Below the pieces are notes generated by a model. It did not search any database. It was not told the origin of the DNA and was given only the letters and a program-made list of their open reading frames with translations. Position numbers and translations under genes: made by a program. A DNA stretch of 64,000 nt from Neonectria sp. B-13. Its lineage: Eukaryota; Ascomycota; Sordariomycetes; Hypocreales; Nectriaceae. Where the stretch lies: contig NOKP01000008.1 of assembly GCA_002682825.1 (NCBI GenBank), positions 979,595-1,043,594 of the forward strand, written 5' to 3'. Shown here piece after piece: positions 22,060-33,370 of this stretch (its first letter is position 1; each line of letters opens with the position of its first letter).

Positions 22060-22773
22060 TTACTCCCAATGAACTCGCTTCTTCTCCTTCACCTCGAGGT
22101 ACTTCCCGAACCGCCTGACTTCGTCCGGCGTCACCTTTTCGTCCAGCGGCTCGCGCTCCCCGTCGTTCCAGTGAACGACGACTTTGGTGCGCCGCTCGTC
22201 GGGTGCCAGGAACGCCAGCACGCTCGCGATGGATGCCGTTGACGAGAGCGTGACGGGGTATCTATCGCCGTACTGGCGACGGAGGGACCCATGCGAACGG
22301 TCGACCACGTCGATGACGAACCCGTCCCGGGGATATCGCCGGTCCTCGGAGTGCCTCGACGAGCGGCGCGGCGTCTCAGCTGGCCGGGGCGAGTCATACT
22401 CGTAGGGAGGGTCACGCCGGGCCGGGACAGGGCCCTCTGGGCTCCGCGACACGCTCGAGGGATGCGGACAGCAAGTGCACCGACATCTTGTCGGGTCCAT
22501 GGTTGCGTACTGGCCTCGAGTCTCGAGTGGCCAGATGTACGTGCCATATGTGGACGGGGCTGAGTGGTCCTGAGACCATGGGCTGCCTCTGTGATGAGGA
22601 TCCTGGCGCGAGCTGTGGGATGATCGTCGGTCCCGGGAGGGGCGTGGCTCTTGTAGTGGGTGTGAGCAGCAGTCGAAGGCGCGGCTGTCGTGATAGTGAT
22701 CTCGCTCTTGCGTGTGGGCCTTGGAGTATCTCCTCGAGGACTCGTGCGAGGTGCGTCGACGGGCGTGTGGCAT
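22060..22773 (-). CDS. Hypothetical Arg/Ser/Pro/His-rich protein
   Basis: A single exon of 237 residues starts at an ATG at 22773. The first 145 residues are low-complexity and rich in Arg, Ser, His and Pro, with a Cys cluster (RCRCTCCPH) near residue 100. The last 90 residues look folded: a Val-rich start (GFVIDVVDRSHG), a stretch TLSSTASIASVLAFLAP, then KVVVHWNDGE and a charged C-terminus ending in RVHWE. I do not recognise a family. The ordered C-terminal part and the closed frame favour a real gene. The gene is divergent from PHO88 across 1.1 kb. Confidence 0.6.
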   Translation of the reverse strand: MPHARRRTSHESSRRYSKAHTQERDHYHDSRAFDCCSHPLQEPRPSRDRRSSHSSRQDPHHRGSPWSQDHSAPSTYGTYIWPLETRGQYATMDPTRCRCTCCPHPSSVSRSPEGPVPARRDPPYEYDSPRPAETPRRSSRHSEDRRYPRDGFVIDVVDRSHGSLRRQYGDRYPVTLSSTASIASVLAFLAPDERRTKVVVHWNDGEREPLDEKVTPDEVRRFGKYLEVKEKKRVHWE

Positions 22774-23910
22774 ATTGTCCGTATCGAGTCTTATCAGATC
22801 CGGGATGACTGTTCTTCTAGCTCGTTGAACCCACTTGTTGTTGAACTACTTAGCTTGATGAGTTGACTCGAGTTACAGAGCTGTCTACCTCGCTGTCTCG
22901 GCCATCTTATGTACGCCATGCTGGTTGTACAAGGCCTTCAACGCCGCATTGTGAGATGAGGAACGACTCGACGCAAGGGGATAGCTGCTGGCTGTCAAAG
23001 AGACTCGATGCAAGGGTGAGTTGCTCTTGGAGGAGGGACAATTGAGTCTAAGAGAGACCAGGCATTTTCGTTAGTCCACCTGCGTTGAACCAAAATAATG
23101 CTTGAGAACAATGACGAGCACCAACAACCGCTTGAAGGATTTGTTGTGCAAGGGATCCGAAAGAGGTTCAAGCCGTTCACTGGTGGTTGATTGTGCAACA
23201 AAGACGTCCTTGAAAGACTCCCATGATGACCTTGTTAACGGACGCGTTCCTTGTGAGAGCCAGTTAGTCCAAGCTCAGCGGGTTCCCGTTTTAGCGTTGT
23301 CGTTTCATTCCAGGCCTTGTCTTGTCTTGTCAGTTTCTTAAACTAGCAATGGGTTTGAGAAAGAACAAGACCGACTCCCCGACTAACCCGTTTCAAAGGT
23401 AGAGAGGGTTTGCAAGTGGAGATACGGCTTAGATAGGTAGGTCGTCGAAGAACAAGCTGGATAATGGAAGCCGTGAGAAGGCGGCAGAAATGGCGCCATC
23501 GCAGCCAGTCGCAAGGCACCCGCGCACGACTCAGCGCCTAATTAGCCCCAGGGACACACGCCCACAGCGACTTCAGTGGCACAGCACCGCGATCGGTAGC
23601 GGCGCCAACCCCAGAGACCTGCCCGGAAAAACCATTCTTACCGAACCCTCAGCACGTCCGCCACCCCCGAGCGCCCACTCCCCACAAGCCACAGCCACTC
23701 AGGGTGCGCCCGTGGGAGAAAGGCCAGCAAGACATCCGGGCAACCTATTGGGAAATTCCCGTCCCCATCTAGGAGACTGCCCATTTCCGCGACTTTGTCC
23801 TTTTCTTTTCCCACTCCACGCAAACAACTCTCGCCCTCAACTTCCTCCCCTCGCTCGTCCCTCTTCCCCTCCCGCTTCGCTCTATCATCCTTCTTCGGTA
23901 ATCGGCAAAA
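22774..23910. other. Divergent intergenic region upstream of PHO88
   Basis: No convincing gene is seen. The last 150 bp before PHO88 are C-rich on the plus strand (CCTCCCCTCGCTCG-like), as in fungal housekeeping promoters. Confidence 0.45.
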
Positions 23911-24722
23911 ATGGCAGGCATCAGCCCCCAGATGTGAGTGCTCCTCTTCCCCCACGCGACAGCGGCGCAAATTGCCCACGGCGCAACCCCCTCCTCCACC
24001 TTCTCTGGAGTATCAGCAGAGTCGAGTTCGCGATGCTGACAATTCTTCCACAGCATCAACCTCGCCATCATCCTTGGCATGACCCAGGTCTCCAAGCGAA
24101 TCCCCTTCGATGACCCCTTCACCCTCAACCTCATCCGCGCCGTCTACCTCGGCAGCAACCTGATCATTGCCGCCCTGTACTTCTACGTCCAGATTACCAT
24201 CAACAAGAAGAAGGGTACGCACGTGTCCACCATTCCCCCTGGCATCCCACCCTGATAGCCCTTTGCGGCCTGGGTCTTACCCGGTCAACTCAACTCTAGA
24301 GGACCTTGCTAACTGGGCTTCCCGTAGACCTGACCACCCTCAAGTATGTCGAGCCTGCTCCCATGGGCTCCACCGAGGAGGGCAAGCTCGTCACCACCAC
24401 CATCCACGCCTACGACAACCAGCAGGTCCGCTCCGCGTTCCGCAGCCAGCTCATGGGCGTGGGCATGATGGCCTTCATGCACATCTACCTCCAGTACACC
24501 AACCCCCTGCTCATCCAGAGCATCATCCCCCTCAAGAGCGCCTTCGAGAACAACATTGTCAAGATCCACGTCTGGGGCCAGCCCGCCGCCGGCGACCTCA
24601 AGCGCCCCTTCAAGCAGCCCGCGGGCTTCATGAGCGCCATGCAGGGTGGCCCTGCTGCCAGCGACAAGAAGGCCGTCGAGGCCGCTGAGCGCTCTGGCCG
24701 TGGCGGTGCCAAGGAGGAGTAG
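23911..24722 (+). CDS. PHO88: PHO88/SND3 ER membrane protein
   Basis: Three exons, 23911..23933, 24054..24214 and 24328..24722, with 120 and 113 bp introns, give 192 residues, close to the 188 of yeast Pho88. The tiny first exon encodes MAGISPQ, and the splice yields QIINLAIILGMTQVSKRIPF, typical of the family. Transmembrane segments lie at about 8-22, 38-58 (YLGSNLIIAALYFYV) and 100-120 (LMGVGMMAFMHIYLQYTNPL). Pho88/Snd3 is an ER protein needed for phosphate transporter biogenesis and for SRP-independent targeting. Phase-2 and phase-1 junctions both restore frame. The C-terminal charged tail with Lys, Glu and Gly is usual for filamentous fungi. Confidence 0.93.
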
Positions 24723-25291
24723 AGTGGACATGCCGAATAAGGAAGGTCCCTAAGGCTGTGATAGGCCTCTTTTTTGTGGCGACTTGTATGACGGGTTCTA
24801 CTGTAGACCTTAATTGTACTATACATCAATGATGCAAGATATGATAATTCAGTGTTATTTGGCCATCAACCGTGTCTCAACCGAACGGTTTGCGCCAGTC
24901 TATGACTTGACAACCTCTACAGAAGCAGCCCCCACATGCCGTTGCTCATGCTCTTAGAGCATATGACTGGCTGCATGCACTTTGCAACGTCAAGTCTATT
25001 TTCGTCTTGTGAAGAGTCATCGTAGGTGTAAAGCTGAACCACCCTTTGCGAACATTCCGGTGGTGCCGGATTTGAAGGTGCGAGCAGGTCACGTTTTCTC
25101 GCGTTAATTGGTGACATAACCACGATTACGATCCTGCGCCGTCGCGATCTACCCCTCCGCCACATCTTGATCTCTGCCTTCGTCATCGCCGGAGATTTTT
25201 GACCCGCGCATTCCACGCCCACCCTCGGTGCCTAATACATCGCAAACCTGGTGTTTCCATTTTGCACATTCTTGCGACATCAGCTGCTTTC
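24723..25291. other. Intergenic region between PHO88 and RAD14
   Basis: Both genes are on the plus strand. The stretch must hold the PHO88 3' UTR and the RAD14 promoter. No further gene is seen. Confidence 0.5.
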
Positions 25292-26548
25292 ATGATGGAG
25301 CGCCCGTCCACACCACCGTCGACATCCCGGCCGGCGCGGGTCGTCTCGCCACCCACGCCAGAGGTCACACGGCGAATAGTGAGTCTTACGTCGAACCAGT
25401 CTACTAGCATGGTCCGGGGAGCTGAAACCGAATACAGGAAGAGAACCGACTTCGAGCGAAAGCGATTCGAGACCAGCGAGAGGCCGAGCAGCGTGCATCC
25501 GGCAATGCGCCCGTCGTCCCCAAGACAGCCGTGGGCTTCGTGCCGACAGAGAACGTGTACATCGCCAAAACCGCAGGCGGGAAGCGGCCGTACAACTCGA
25601 TATCCGCCGGCGAGGCCTCGTCGGGGACGAATCGCGATGGGCGTAACAAGGGCGAGGAGGCTCTCCGGCCGGCGAAGAAGTTCACCAAGTTCGTCGACTA
25701 CGATATGAGCGCCATGACGGATACAAAGGGTGGCTTCCTGACTACGGAGGACGACCCTCACAACTTCGCCCTCGGCGGCAAGAAGCCCGGTCAGCCCGAG
25801 GAGCAGCAACGGCCGAAGCATATGACCGTGCAGGAGTGGGAGCGGATGCAATTGATAAAAAATCTGAAGCGACTGAAGGCCGGGCCTTTCGAGCCAGGTT
25901 TGAGTGTACTGGAGGATGAGGAGAAGAAGAAGAGATGCCGGGACTGCAGAGGACTGGAGATCGACTTTGTCTGGGAGGAGGTGTTTCATCTCTGCGTGTG
26001 CAACAAGTGCAAAGAGAAGTTCCCGGAAAAGTATTCACTCTTGACAAAGACGGAGTGCAAGGACGACTACCTGCTTACGGATCGTGAGTCTACCCCCATG
26101 ATGGATTGTCGCAGTCTACTGACACAGGGCAGCCGAGCTACGAGACCCCGAACTCCTACCTCACCTCTCCAAACCCAACCCGCACAAGTCGCACTGGCAC
26201 GACATGATGCTCTTCCTGCGATGCCAGGTGGAGGAGTACGCAATCAAGACGAAATGGGGCTCGGCGGAGGCGCTGGACGCCGAGTACGAGCGGCGTGAGA
26301 CGCAGAAGAAGGCGCGCAAGGAGGCCAAGTTCAAGGAGAAGCTGACGGACTTGAAGCGCAAGACGCGGACAGATGCGTTCCGACGGCAGGCGGGCACGCT
26401 GGGCAAGTCGGGCGCGAGCAAGTTTGGCGATGCCATCGGCGGCGGCCGGCATGTGCACGAGTGGGGAAGGACGGTGGAGAATGCCGAGGGCTTAACGGTC
26501 AAGACGTGTGTGGAGTGCGGGATGGAGGTCGAGGAGCTGGAATTTTAG
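25292..26548 (+). CDS. RAD14: XPA/Rad14 nucleotide-excision-repair protein
   Basis: Three exons, 25292..25378, 25438..26083 and 26133..26548, with 59 and 49 bp introns, give 382 residues. The central zinc motif reads CRDC, then after 17 residues CNKC. It is followed by the conserved stretch YSLLTKTECKDDYLLTD and, after the splice, PELRDPELLPHLSKPNPHKS and the WHDMMLFLRCQVEEYA helix of the XPA DNA-binding domain. XPA/Rad14 verifies damaged DNA and scaffolds the repair complex in the nucleus. The N-terminal Arg/Glu helix EENRLRAKAIRDQREAEQRA matches the family's usual nuclear-localisation and RPA-binding region. Two consecutive ATG codons (25292, 25295) leave the start ambiguous by one residue. 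A last CVECGMEVEELEF tail has a further Cys pair. Confidence 0.93.
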
Positions 26549-27486
26549 TCGCGGGCCAGTTTACGTTGGGGTGGCGATTTCGTGGTGAAGTCTTGACGTT
26601 GGAGAAGGGCATTTGGTTGGTTTTAGCATCGGCATCGGCATTGTACACTTTGGACAAAGTACTGGAGGGAGTTTTGGTGTTTGTGGTTTTGAGGATTTTT
26701 TCTGCTGTTAGACGGATAGCCACAGTTGTAGATGCAGCCAACCAGCAATGACGACAAAGACAAGACAAAGGCCGAGACAAAGACACTCTTGGACCAATGC
26801 TATCAACCTGATAGAGACAGCAGCAGCCTGAAAGGAAGATCCTTGCTTGCCCGTCCCGTCCTCGTTGGTGTGTTGGCTGCTGGCGGGCTCCATCATGTCG
26901 CGTGTGTCCCACTGTCCCACTGTCCCAGGGGCTAGCCACGCTTTCTGGGCTAACTCTTCAGGGGCGCTCCAGGTATGGCTCCAGGTACGCTCCAGGGGCT
27001 CGCTGGTTTTGCTGGCTTCGTTTGTGTTGAGGAGTTGATGCCTGACAGCCTCACTCGAGCTTAAGCGCCGCGGTGATTGGCTGAAATTTCCTCGGCGGCA
27101 ATCAAGAGCACCAGTACCAGCACGGCCAGCGCACGCACGCACCATAACTAGGCCATAGCCAGCGAAGAAACCTGAGAGAGACACCTGGCTGGAGCTTTGG
27201 CAAGGAAAAAGGAACCCCCATCTCCATCATCATCCTCGACTTCAACCCGACCTCAACCTCAACCTCGACCTGCTCAGCCGCGACACGACCACCACGAAAC
27301 CAACCCAGAGATACCCATCCGCACGCGAAAGCTCTCCCCCTCGAACCGACGCCCATCCTCCGTTCGTTCTCTTCGCACTAGTCTCCTCCTGCAACTCGCC
27401 ACCGTTCCCCGAGCTTGTCCGACACGTTTCCCGCCCCTACGCCGCGCGCTCTCGATGCACCCGCCCAATTGAACAGGCGCGCCGCG
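26549..27486. other. Intergenic region between RAD14 and striatin
   Basis: No gene is seen. The 250 bp before the striatin ATG are pyrimidine- and C-rich with short CAACCTCAACCTC-like runs, as in fungal leaders. Confidence 0.5.
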
Positions 27487-30104
27487 ATGGGCCCGAATGC
27501 TGGCAACGGCGTGGGAGGCATGGAGCTGGGGCCCATGATGCAGGGCAACGGCTCCAACCTGCCCCAGGCCACCGAGTACACCCTGCAGGGTGTCATGCGC
27601 TTCCTGCAGACCGAATGGCACCGACACGAGCGCGACCGCAACGCCTGGGAGATTGAGAAGCAGGAGATGAAGGGCCGCATCGCCAACCTCGAGGGCCAGG
27701 CTAGGAGGGCCGACGCCACCCAGCGCGCCCTCAAGAAGTACGTCTCCATACTCGAGCGCAAGGTCAAGGACCAGTCCGCACAGCTCAAGGGCACCGCTGC
27801 CGTCGACTCGGCCGAGGCCGCGAAGAACGACCGCGCTGCGAAGATCCAGGAGAAGCTAAGATGTGAGTTCCACCGCGACATGCCCAGCTCGACGCCCAAG
27901 ACGCGAGCTATATACTGACGGATCCCCCGACTCAGCGTCCCTCGAGAGCCACCCCATACCCGGCGTCGATGGTATCGATAGCGAAAAGATCGACCGCGGC
28001 GACGAGGAGGCGCAACGACAGGACCTCAAGACCTTCCTCGACCAGTGCCAATCCGAATTTATGTATCTGATGATCGCCCCGGCGAACCCCCAACCACCAC
28101 GCGACTCTCCCCCACTCCCTATGATTGAAGACCTGCGAGAGGTAGAGGCATACGGCATGCCAGCTCCTCAACACATGGAGAGGGAGTTCCAGCTCCCCTC
28201 GAGACAGGCACAAAACCATGCCCAAGATATGAACTCGAGAGCCCCTCCACCAAACCATGCCCCACCGATGCAGCCCGGTTCCTCCCAGTTCGCCCAGAAA
28301 CCCTCTGAGCTGCAACCTCAGGCCATGATACGGTCGTCGGGCGACCACCAGCAATCCATGTATCAGAACTCGAACGACTGGCCCGCACCCGTCTCCGTCA
28401 CGTCTCGACCTATCGAGGAGCACCCGACCCAAGCCAACCACGCCGCAGAAGTTCTTGGTGGCATGGAGGATCCCGTCGAGCTCAGGGAGAAGAACCTTGG
28501 AGCTCCCGAGTCAGACGGCTGGGAGTTTCCCGAGGGGACATTCCCCGAACCCGGCACCTCGCACCCTAACCAACCACCAAACCGACCAGACACTGATATC
28601 TTCCCCACCGCCGACAATCTCCCCAAGTCGCCGAGTCGAGGCGCTGGCTCTCACCGGAGAAAGGGCTCCATGTCGAGGAGACGTAGTGTCGAGCACGAAC
28701 TAGCGTTGAACGCGGCACAGAAGGCCGAGAGTGGCAACTTTAAGTTGAGGTTTGGTCTAAGAGGACACCTCGACACGGTCCGAACCATTATCTTCTCTGG
28801 GGGTGGCAGCCCGGGCGAACCTGAGATTTGCACCGCTGGTGACGACGGTATGATCAAGCGATTCCATGTTCCCCGATTAGATGGGCACCCCGGGTCACTG
28901 GCCAACACCGCCTCGGATCTCGATGTCACAGCCAACTTTACCCACCGAGGACACTCGGGGGCAGTCCTTTGTCTGACCTCGTGGTCTCCTGCACCTAACT
29001 TTTCCACTGGTGGTCGCGCAACTGGCGACGGCTGGATATTTTCCGGTGGCCAAGACGCGACCATCCGAGTTTGGGAACGTGGGAGGGTCGATCCCAAAGC
29101 GACACTGGAGGGACACACGGATGCCGTCTGGGCGATCTGCGTTCTTCCTGTGACATTGGGCTCGGTCTTTGGCAACTCGAGTCCCTACGGCAACACGGAC
29201 CGGATCCTCGTCGTATCTGGTGCAGCTGACGGCACCGTCCGTCTCTGGTCTGTCAGCGCACCTCCCCAGTTGAGCTCACCACAACCCGGCACGAACCGAG
29301 CCATGAGCGGCCGCGGAGGACGGGTACGCGGCAACTCCATGAGCTCTGGCAGTGGCTTCTCCAACTCGCCGCAACCTACTACAGCGTCGACTTCGCCCTT
29401 CGCTCACACACTGGTCCACAACATCAGTCGAGAGGACAACCCCGAGGCGACTCCGACTTGTATCACGCCGCTTGGCACTGCGGGAACTTCGTTTGTTGTA
29501 TCCTACTCGGACGCGGCCATCATCGTCTACGACACGAGAACTGGTGACCCCATCGGCCACATGGACAGCCTGGAGACATCCGATGGCTCGATCAAGACCA
29601 GCGTCAACGCTGTGGTAGCAACAACGCTCGGTCTAGACCAAGCAAGCCAACACAGCGGTAACATGAACGATGAGGAAGCTAGCACAGGGGCCACGGGCGG
29701 AGGACGGTCGATGGCTGGCTCAGGAGTCGAAGGGACGATCATCTCTGGACACGAAGACCGCTTCGTCCGGTTCTTTGATGCCAACAGCGGTAAGGCCTCT
29801 TATATTGGAGGATCTTTTCAACTCACGATACTAACTGCTAGCAGGCCAATGTACATATAACATGATCGCCCACCCGGACGCAATCTCGAGTCTGTCCCTC
29901 AGTCCCGACGGCCGCGAGCTGGTCAGCGCCGGGCACGACGCTTCGCTCCGATTCTGGAGCTTAGAGAAGCGCACGTGCACGCAGGAGGTGACGAGCCACC
30001 GGGTGATGCGCGGCGAGGGCATCTGCGCATGCGTATGGAGCCAGGACGGAAAGTGGGTTGTGAGCGCAGGAGGCGACGGGGTCGTCAAGGTCTTTGCACG
30101 ATAG
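27487..30104 (+). CDS. pro11: Striatin (PRO11/HAM-3 type), STRIPAK scaffold
   Basis: Three exons, 27487..27862, 27936..29789 and 29845..30104, with 73 and 55 bp introns, encode 829 residues, near the 845 of Sordaria PRO11. The N-terminal [20 protein letters not shown] is the caveolin-binding and start of the coiled-coil segment, which continues through about residue 100. After a Pro-rich linker, the [18 protein letters not shown] region precedes at least six WD40 repeats ([30 protein letters not shown], then [15 protein letters not shown] near the end). Striatin is the regulatory PP2A subunit of STRIPAK, needed in filamentous ascomycetes for hyphal fusion and sexual development. The last splice restores SGQCTYN of a WD repeat. 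The chosen ATG is the first in frame. Confidence 0.93.
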
Positions 30105-30728
30105 TTGGGCCAAAATCTTTTTATTCTTATAGCCCGAGCTGATCATTGTTTCCTTTGGTGGAGCGCGTTGCTGGCGGCTGGTGTTGGAGGCGAGAGGAGT
30201 CCTGGCCAGGGGAAGGGAGGGCGTCAGCAACCACTGTGTTATAGTACCTATGTGTTTGAGGAGATCTTTATACTACTCGTCGATACCCGGCACTTGGTGG
30301 TTTTGTCTGTCTGCAGGTGGGCTTGTCTCCGTGTGTCTCGGTTTGAGGCTCAGTAATTTCTGGATACCTTGGGTTGTATTGTTTTGTGTTGGTATGGAGG
30401 GGGCACCATGTAGGGTTATATGAGGATGGATAATGGAAATTTCAGTTGATTGATGATGTGGATTGTCTGCTGGACATAAAAATAAAGGATATACCTGCAT
30501 TGGAATGCTTACAACTCTTCTAGTGAACAGATATCAGTCCTTAGATGCCGTTGTCGAGAGCAAGGCTAGGCAAAGTATATGAAGGCAACTGATTTAGGGT
30601 AGCGAAATTGTCCGCAACGAGAAATCGTCGCACTTTTCCCACCGATGGGGGCTAAGGCTCCTTAGTCTTCGATTAGTCGCTCATTTCCATAACCCCCTCA
30701 CACTACACAGGCGCTTCAGCACCTGTTA
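30105..30728. other. Intergenic region between striatin and the first tRNA
   Basis: Probably striatin 3' UTR followed by spacer. No gene is seen. Confidence 0.5.
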
Positions 30729-30800
30729 TCTTCCGTAGTATAGTGGTCAGTATGCGAGCTTGTCACGCTCGAGACCCGGGTTCAATTCCCGGCGGGAGAG
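30729..30800 (+). tRNA. tRNA-Asp (GTC), copy 1
   Basis: The gene is 72 nt. The acceptor stem TCTTCCG pairs with CGGGAGA (one G-T wobble), with discriminator G. The anticodon stem CGAGC/GCTCG encloses the loop TTGTCAC with anticodon GTC. The T arm is CCGGG-TTCAATT-CCCGG. No intron is present. A run of six T at 30830-30835 is the likely Pol III terminator. Confidence 0.95.
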
Positions 30801-31099
30801 ATCCAGCCACAGGTGTTACACCTGAGTTATTTTTTGATCTTTACCAAGATTTCTTTTTTTCTTTTTGGTATCTGAGCTAGGTAGGGACTGGGTTGTCTGG
30901 CGGTCGTTTGGTTTGTGGCGGCGTTGATCACGCTTGACGGCCATTGTGTTGCTCAAATTCTCCAGGGTTGGCCATTAGAAATAACATCTTGCTTAGTGAG
31001 ATGTAGGGGTGTAGCGTGCACTTAGCTGAGTGCCTAGTCAAGGCCATTTTACCGATTCGTGTACTTTGGTGTAGCCTATGTTATATGCCTTGTTAAGCT
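30801..31099. other. Spacer with tRNA 3' flank
   Basis: It contains an odd palindrome (CAGGTGT-T-ACACCTG, 30810-30824) just before the T-run terminator, then nothing recognisable. Confidence 0.45.
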
Positions 31100-31817
31100 T
31101 GGTTTATGGTGGTTTCTCTGTAGCAATCCTAGTCAATTACCCACAAGGAATAGGAACCAAGGGAGCTCGGCGCGGTGTTGTAGAGCGAGTTAGTCCGCGG
31201 AAGGTCAATAATAAATTCGTTATCATTGGCATCGACCCTGGTTTCTCAAGTGGAGGAAAGTGAGTGCATCTGCCACGAATATCGCCCATGTTTCCGAGCC
31301 AAGTCCGAGTTCCTCCTCTTGATCAATGTGGAAGGGAAAGTCCCTCCGGCTGAAGAACATGGTCCGGCGAGTTGGGTCTCGTCTGCGGCGCCCGAGGTAT
31401 AGACTTATGAGGCAAGGAGTATTCTTGGGGTCGTGCAACAACACCCCCTCTTGGACACGTTCTGGACAATAACGTTGTACCAGCAGCTTTCGACCGGGCT
31501 CTAAGATGGGTAGATCCTTTTTATGACGAGGGCGTTTCAGGTTGTCGAACCCAGGGGCAATCGAGGTAGGATTCCAGCCAGTCCTCAAGGTTGTCGAGAA
31601 AACCGTGACAGTACGGAATGGTGAAACTAGGGTGGGATGGCCGTCTTTCCAAGGTTTTGAGTACTCGTCGATGGATGTGATACTCGTTCCTTAAAGATCG
31701 GTTGAGCCCACCGTCGTCTCGTTTCAAGGCAATGGTGGCAACGTCTGGTGTGCTGGCCCAGACACTGCCGCAGCAGCCGGCGCCGATTCGGTCGAGGGTC
31801 GCCAATTCAGTGAACAT
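31100..31817 (-). pseudogene. Decayed DUF3669-like (kinase-fold related) gene
   Basis: Reading on the minus strand from an ATG at 31817, residues IGAGCCGSVWA and then IALKRDDGG and NEYHIHRRVL match the start of the fungal DUF3669 family. The match breaks near 31565, where it continues in another frame as IAPGFDNLKR, then CLISLYLGRRR and FPFHIDQEEELGLG. A second shift near 31230 leads to VDANDNEFIIDLPRT in a third frame, which ends in an in-frame stop at about 31124, where the family usually has DFDCC. The breaks abut directly, with no room for introns. It is a disabled single copy; the function of the family is unknown. Confidence 0.65.
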
Positions 31818-32188
31818 GACCGTGATTGACGAGTTTTAATGAGCTTTGTTTCGTTCTTAAAGTTAGATGAAAATGGGAATGAAGGTGGAAGTGAAATTGA
31901 ACATGAGAACGGCTTTATACAAATGCAGGGTCTCTTGGGCGGGAACCTTGGGAGATAATTGGAAACTAAGCAACCAGAGCCAGCCCAGCAAGGTACTGAG
32001 GAAGTGTTGAGCTACGGCATGCTTTAAGGGCTGAAGGGTTTGTTAGGTAAACCGTCCGTGTTTAGTACGTGAGAGATCAAGGGATTGGAGCACGGTGCAT
32101 CAAGGTTGTTGCAGGAATCTTTTACACAACCGTCCCATACTCGGGCATATAAATAATCTATCGTTACAACTTTCCTCCAGGCCAATCC
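31818..32188. other. Intergenic region
   Basis: This lies between the DUF3669 pseudogene start and the nuclease 3' end. No gene is seen. Confidence 0.5.
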
Positions 32189-33370
32189 CTACTGACCATC
32201 GGCATTTTGGTAGCAGGGAAACCAACATTCAATCGCCTCCTGGTTGCCCGTCCTCACCACCTTGCAAAACCTCAGCGCCTGGCCATCGTCAGTAGCCGGC
32301 CCCCTGCCATCCCCCGTCGACTCGGAATCCCAGACGAAGTGGTTAACGTTATTCGAGTCGGAATACTCGAATCCTATCACCGAGCCGAGGTTGCCAGTCT
32401 TGGAGATGGTCAGGTCGTTGGGCAAGCCCTGCAGCGTGCAAGTGCCCGTGACGCCGGCGATGTTGCAGGATTGTGTGTTGGTGACGTCCTGGTTGTCGTA
32501 GTTGAAGAGCTTGACGTCCTTGAAGTCGCGGTCGCCGTCGCGGGTCATCTCTACACTGCACTGGAACACGTCTTTGTAGATCGTGTTCTGCAGTGCGTAC
32601 CGGTTGTCGTTGTGCGTGCGGTCGTAAGGCGCTTCGATCTTGCCGCCGTTGTTGACTGGGCTCTTCTTGGTCATCTCGAACTGGAGCCCGTCCGAGCCGC
32701 ACATTGAGGTACCCGTGCCAATACAAAACTTGAGCTTGCTCTGGTCTGCGCCGTTGATGTCGAGGCTGACGTGGAAAAAATCGTCACGCGCCATGGGACC
32801 GGCTGGACGTCCTGGGAATGTGCCCCTGTCGTTGATGAAGTTTCCGATCTTGGCACCGAGAGAACGGTTCTCGCTAGCCGGGATACAGCGCAAGCTGTTC
32901 CTGTTCGGCTTGTTGGAAAACAGCTGCTGCTGCGACACAGCCGGCGGCCATTCGTCGCAGTCCATGTCGCCAGCCGCCGACTGATCCTCGATGAACTTCT
33001 GGCTGAAGGGGTAGTTTCCGCAGACGCTGCCGCCCGAGGTCTGGCAGCCAGACTCGATGCGATTGCGGTCGTTTTCTGCGGTGTTGCCGGGGCCGATGTA
33101 CGTGATCTTGCTAGCGTCCGGCGATCCCTGCGTCTCGCAGTTGATGTAATAGCACGCGTTGTTACACGCGCCCTCGGATCCCTGGCAGCTCACTGTGAAT
33201 GTGCCAAAGTCACGGGCCTGCCGGGGGAAGAGTCGGTCTGCTCTGCCGGGAGGTAGGGAAGCTCCCCATGCGGCATCATACGAGTCGGATGGGACACCCG
33301 ATGAGAGGACGCCGGGCAGAAGAGATGCGGAGACAATGGCCAGAGTGACAAGAGCTTGTAGCGAGGGCAT
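32189..33370 (-). CDS. Secreted NucA/NucB-type deoxyribonuclease-domain protein
   Basis: A single exon of 393 residues starts at an ATG at 33370. A signal peptide (LVTLAIVSASLLPGVLSSG, residues 7-25) and an Arg-rich propeptide (PRQAR) open the protein. Residues about 55-155 resemble the NucA/NucB nuclease domain (PF14040): CNNACYYINC, then TAENDRNRIESGC, a Cys-Gly-x-Tyr-Pro-Phe motif (CGNYPF) and the hallmark MDCDEWPPAV. These nucleases cut DNA in Bacillus, and fungal relatives are typically secreted. About 200 further residues with eight or more Cys have no family I recognise. A TATA-like run on the minus strand at 33515-33522 lies about 145 bp upstream. It likely acts outside the cell, in DNA scavenging or against neighbours; this is inference. 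Confidence 0.8.
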   Translation of the reverse strand: MPSLQALVTLAIVSASLLPGVLSSGVPSDSYDAAWGASLPPGRADRLFPRQARDFGTFTVSCQGSEGACNNACYYINCETQGSPDASKITYIGPGNTAENDRNRIESGCQTSGGSVCGNYPFSQKFIEDQSAAGDMDCDEWPPAVSQQQLFSNKPNRNSLRCIPASENRSLGAKIGNFINDRGTFPGRPAGPMARDDFFHVSLDINGADQSKLKFCIGTGTSMCGSDGLQFEMTKKSPVNNGGKIEAPYDRTHNDNRYALQNTIYKDVFQCSVEMTRDGDRDFKDVKLFNYDNQDVTNTQSCNIAGVTGTCTLQGLPNDLTISKTGNLGSVIGFEYSDSNNVNHFVWDSESTGDGRGPATDDGQALRFCKVVRTGNQEAIECWFPCYQNADGQ

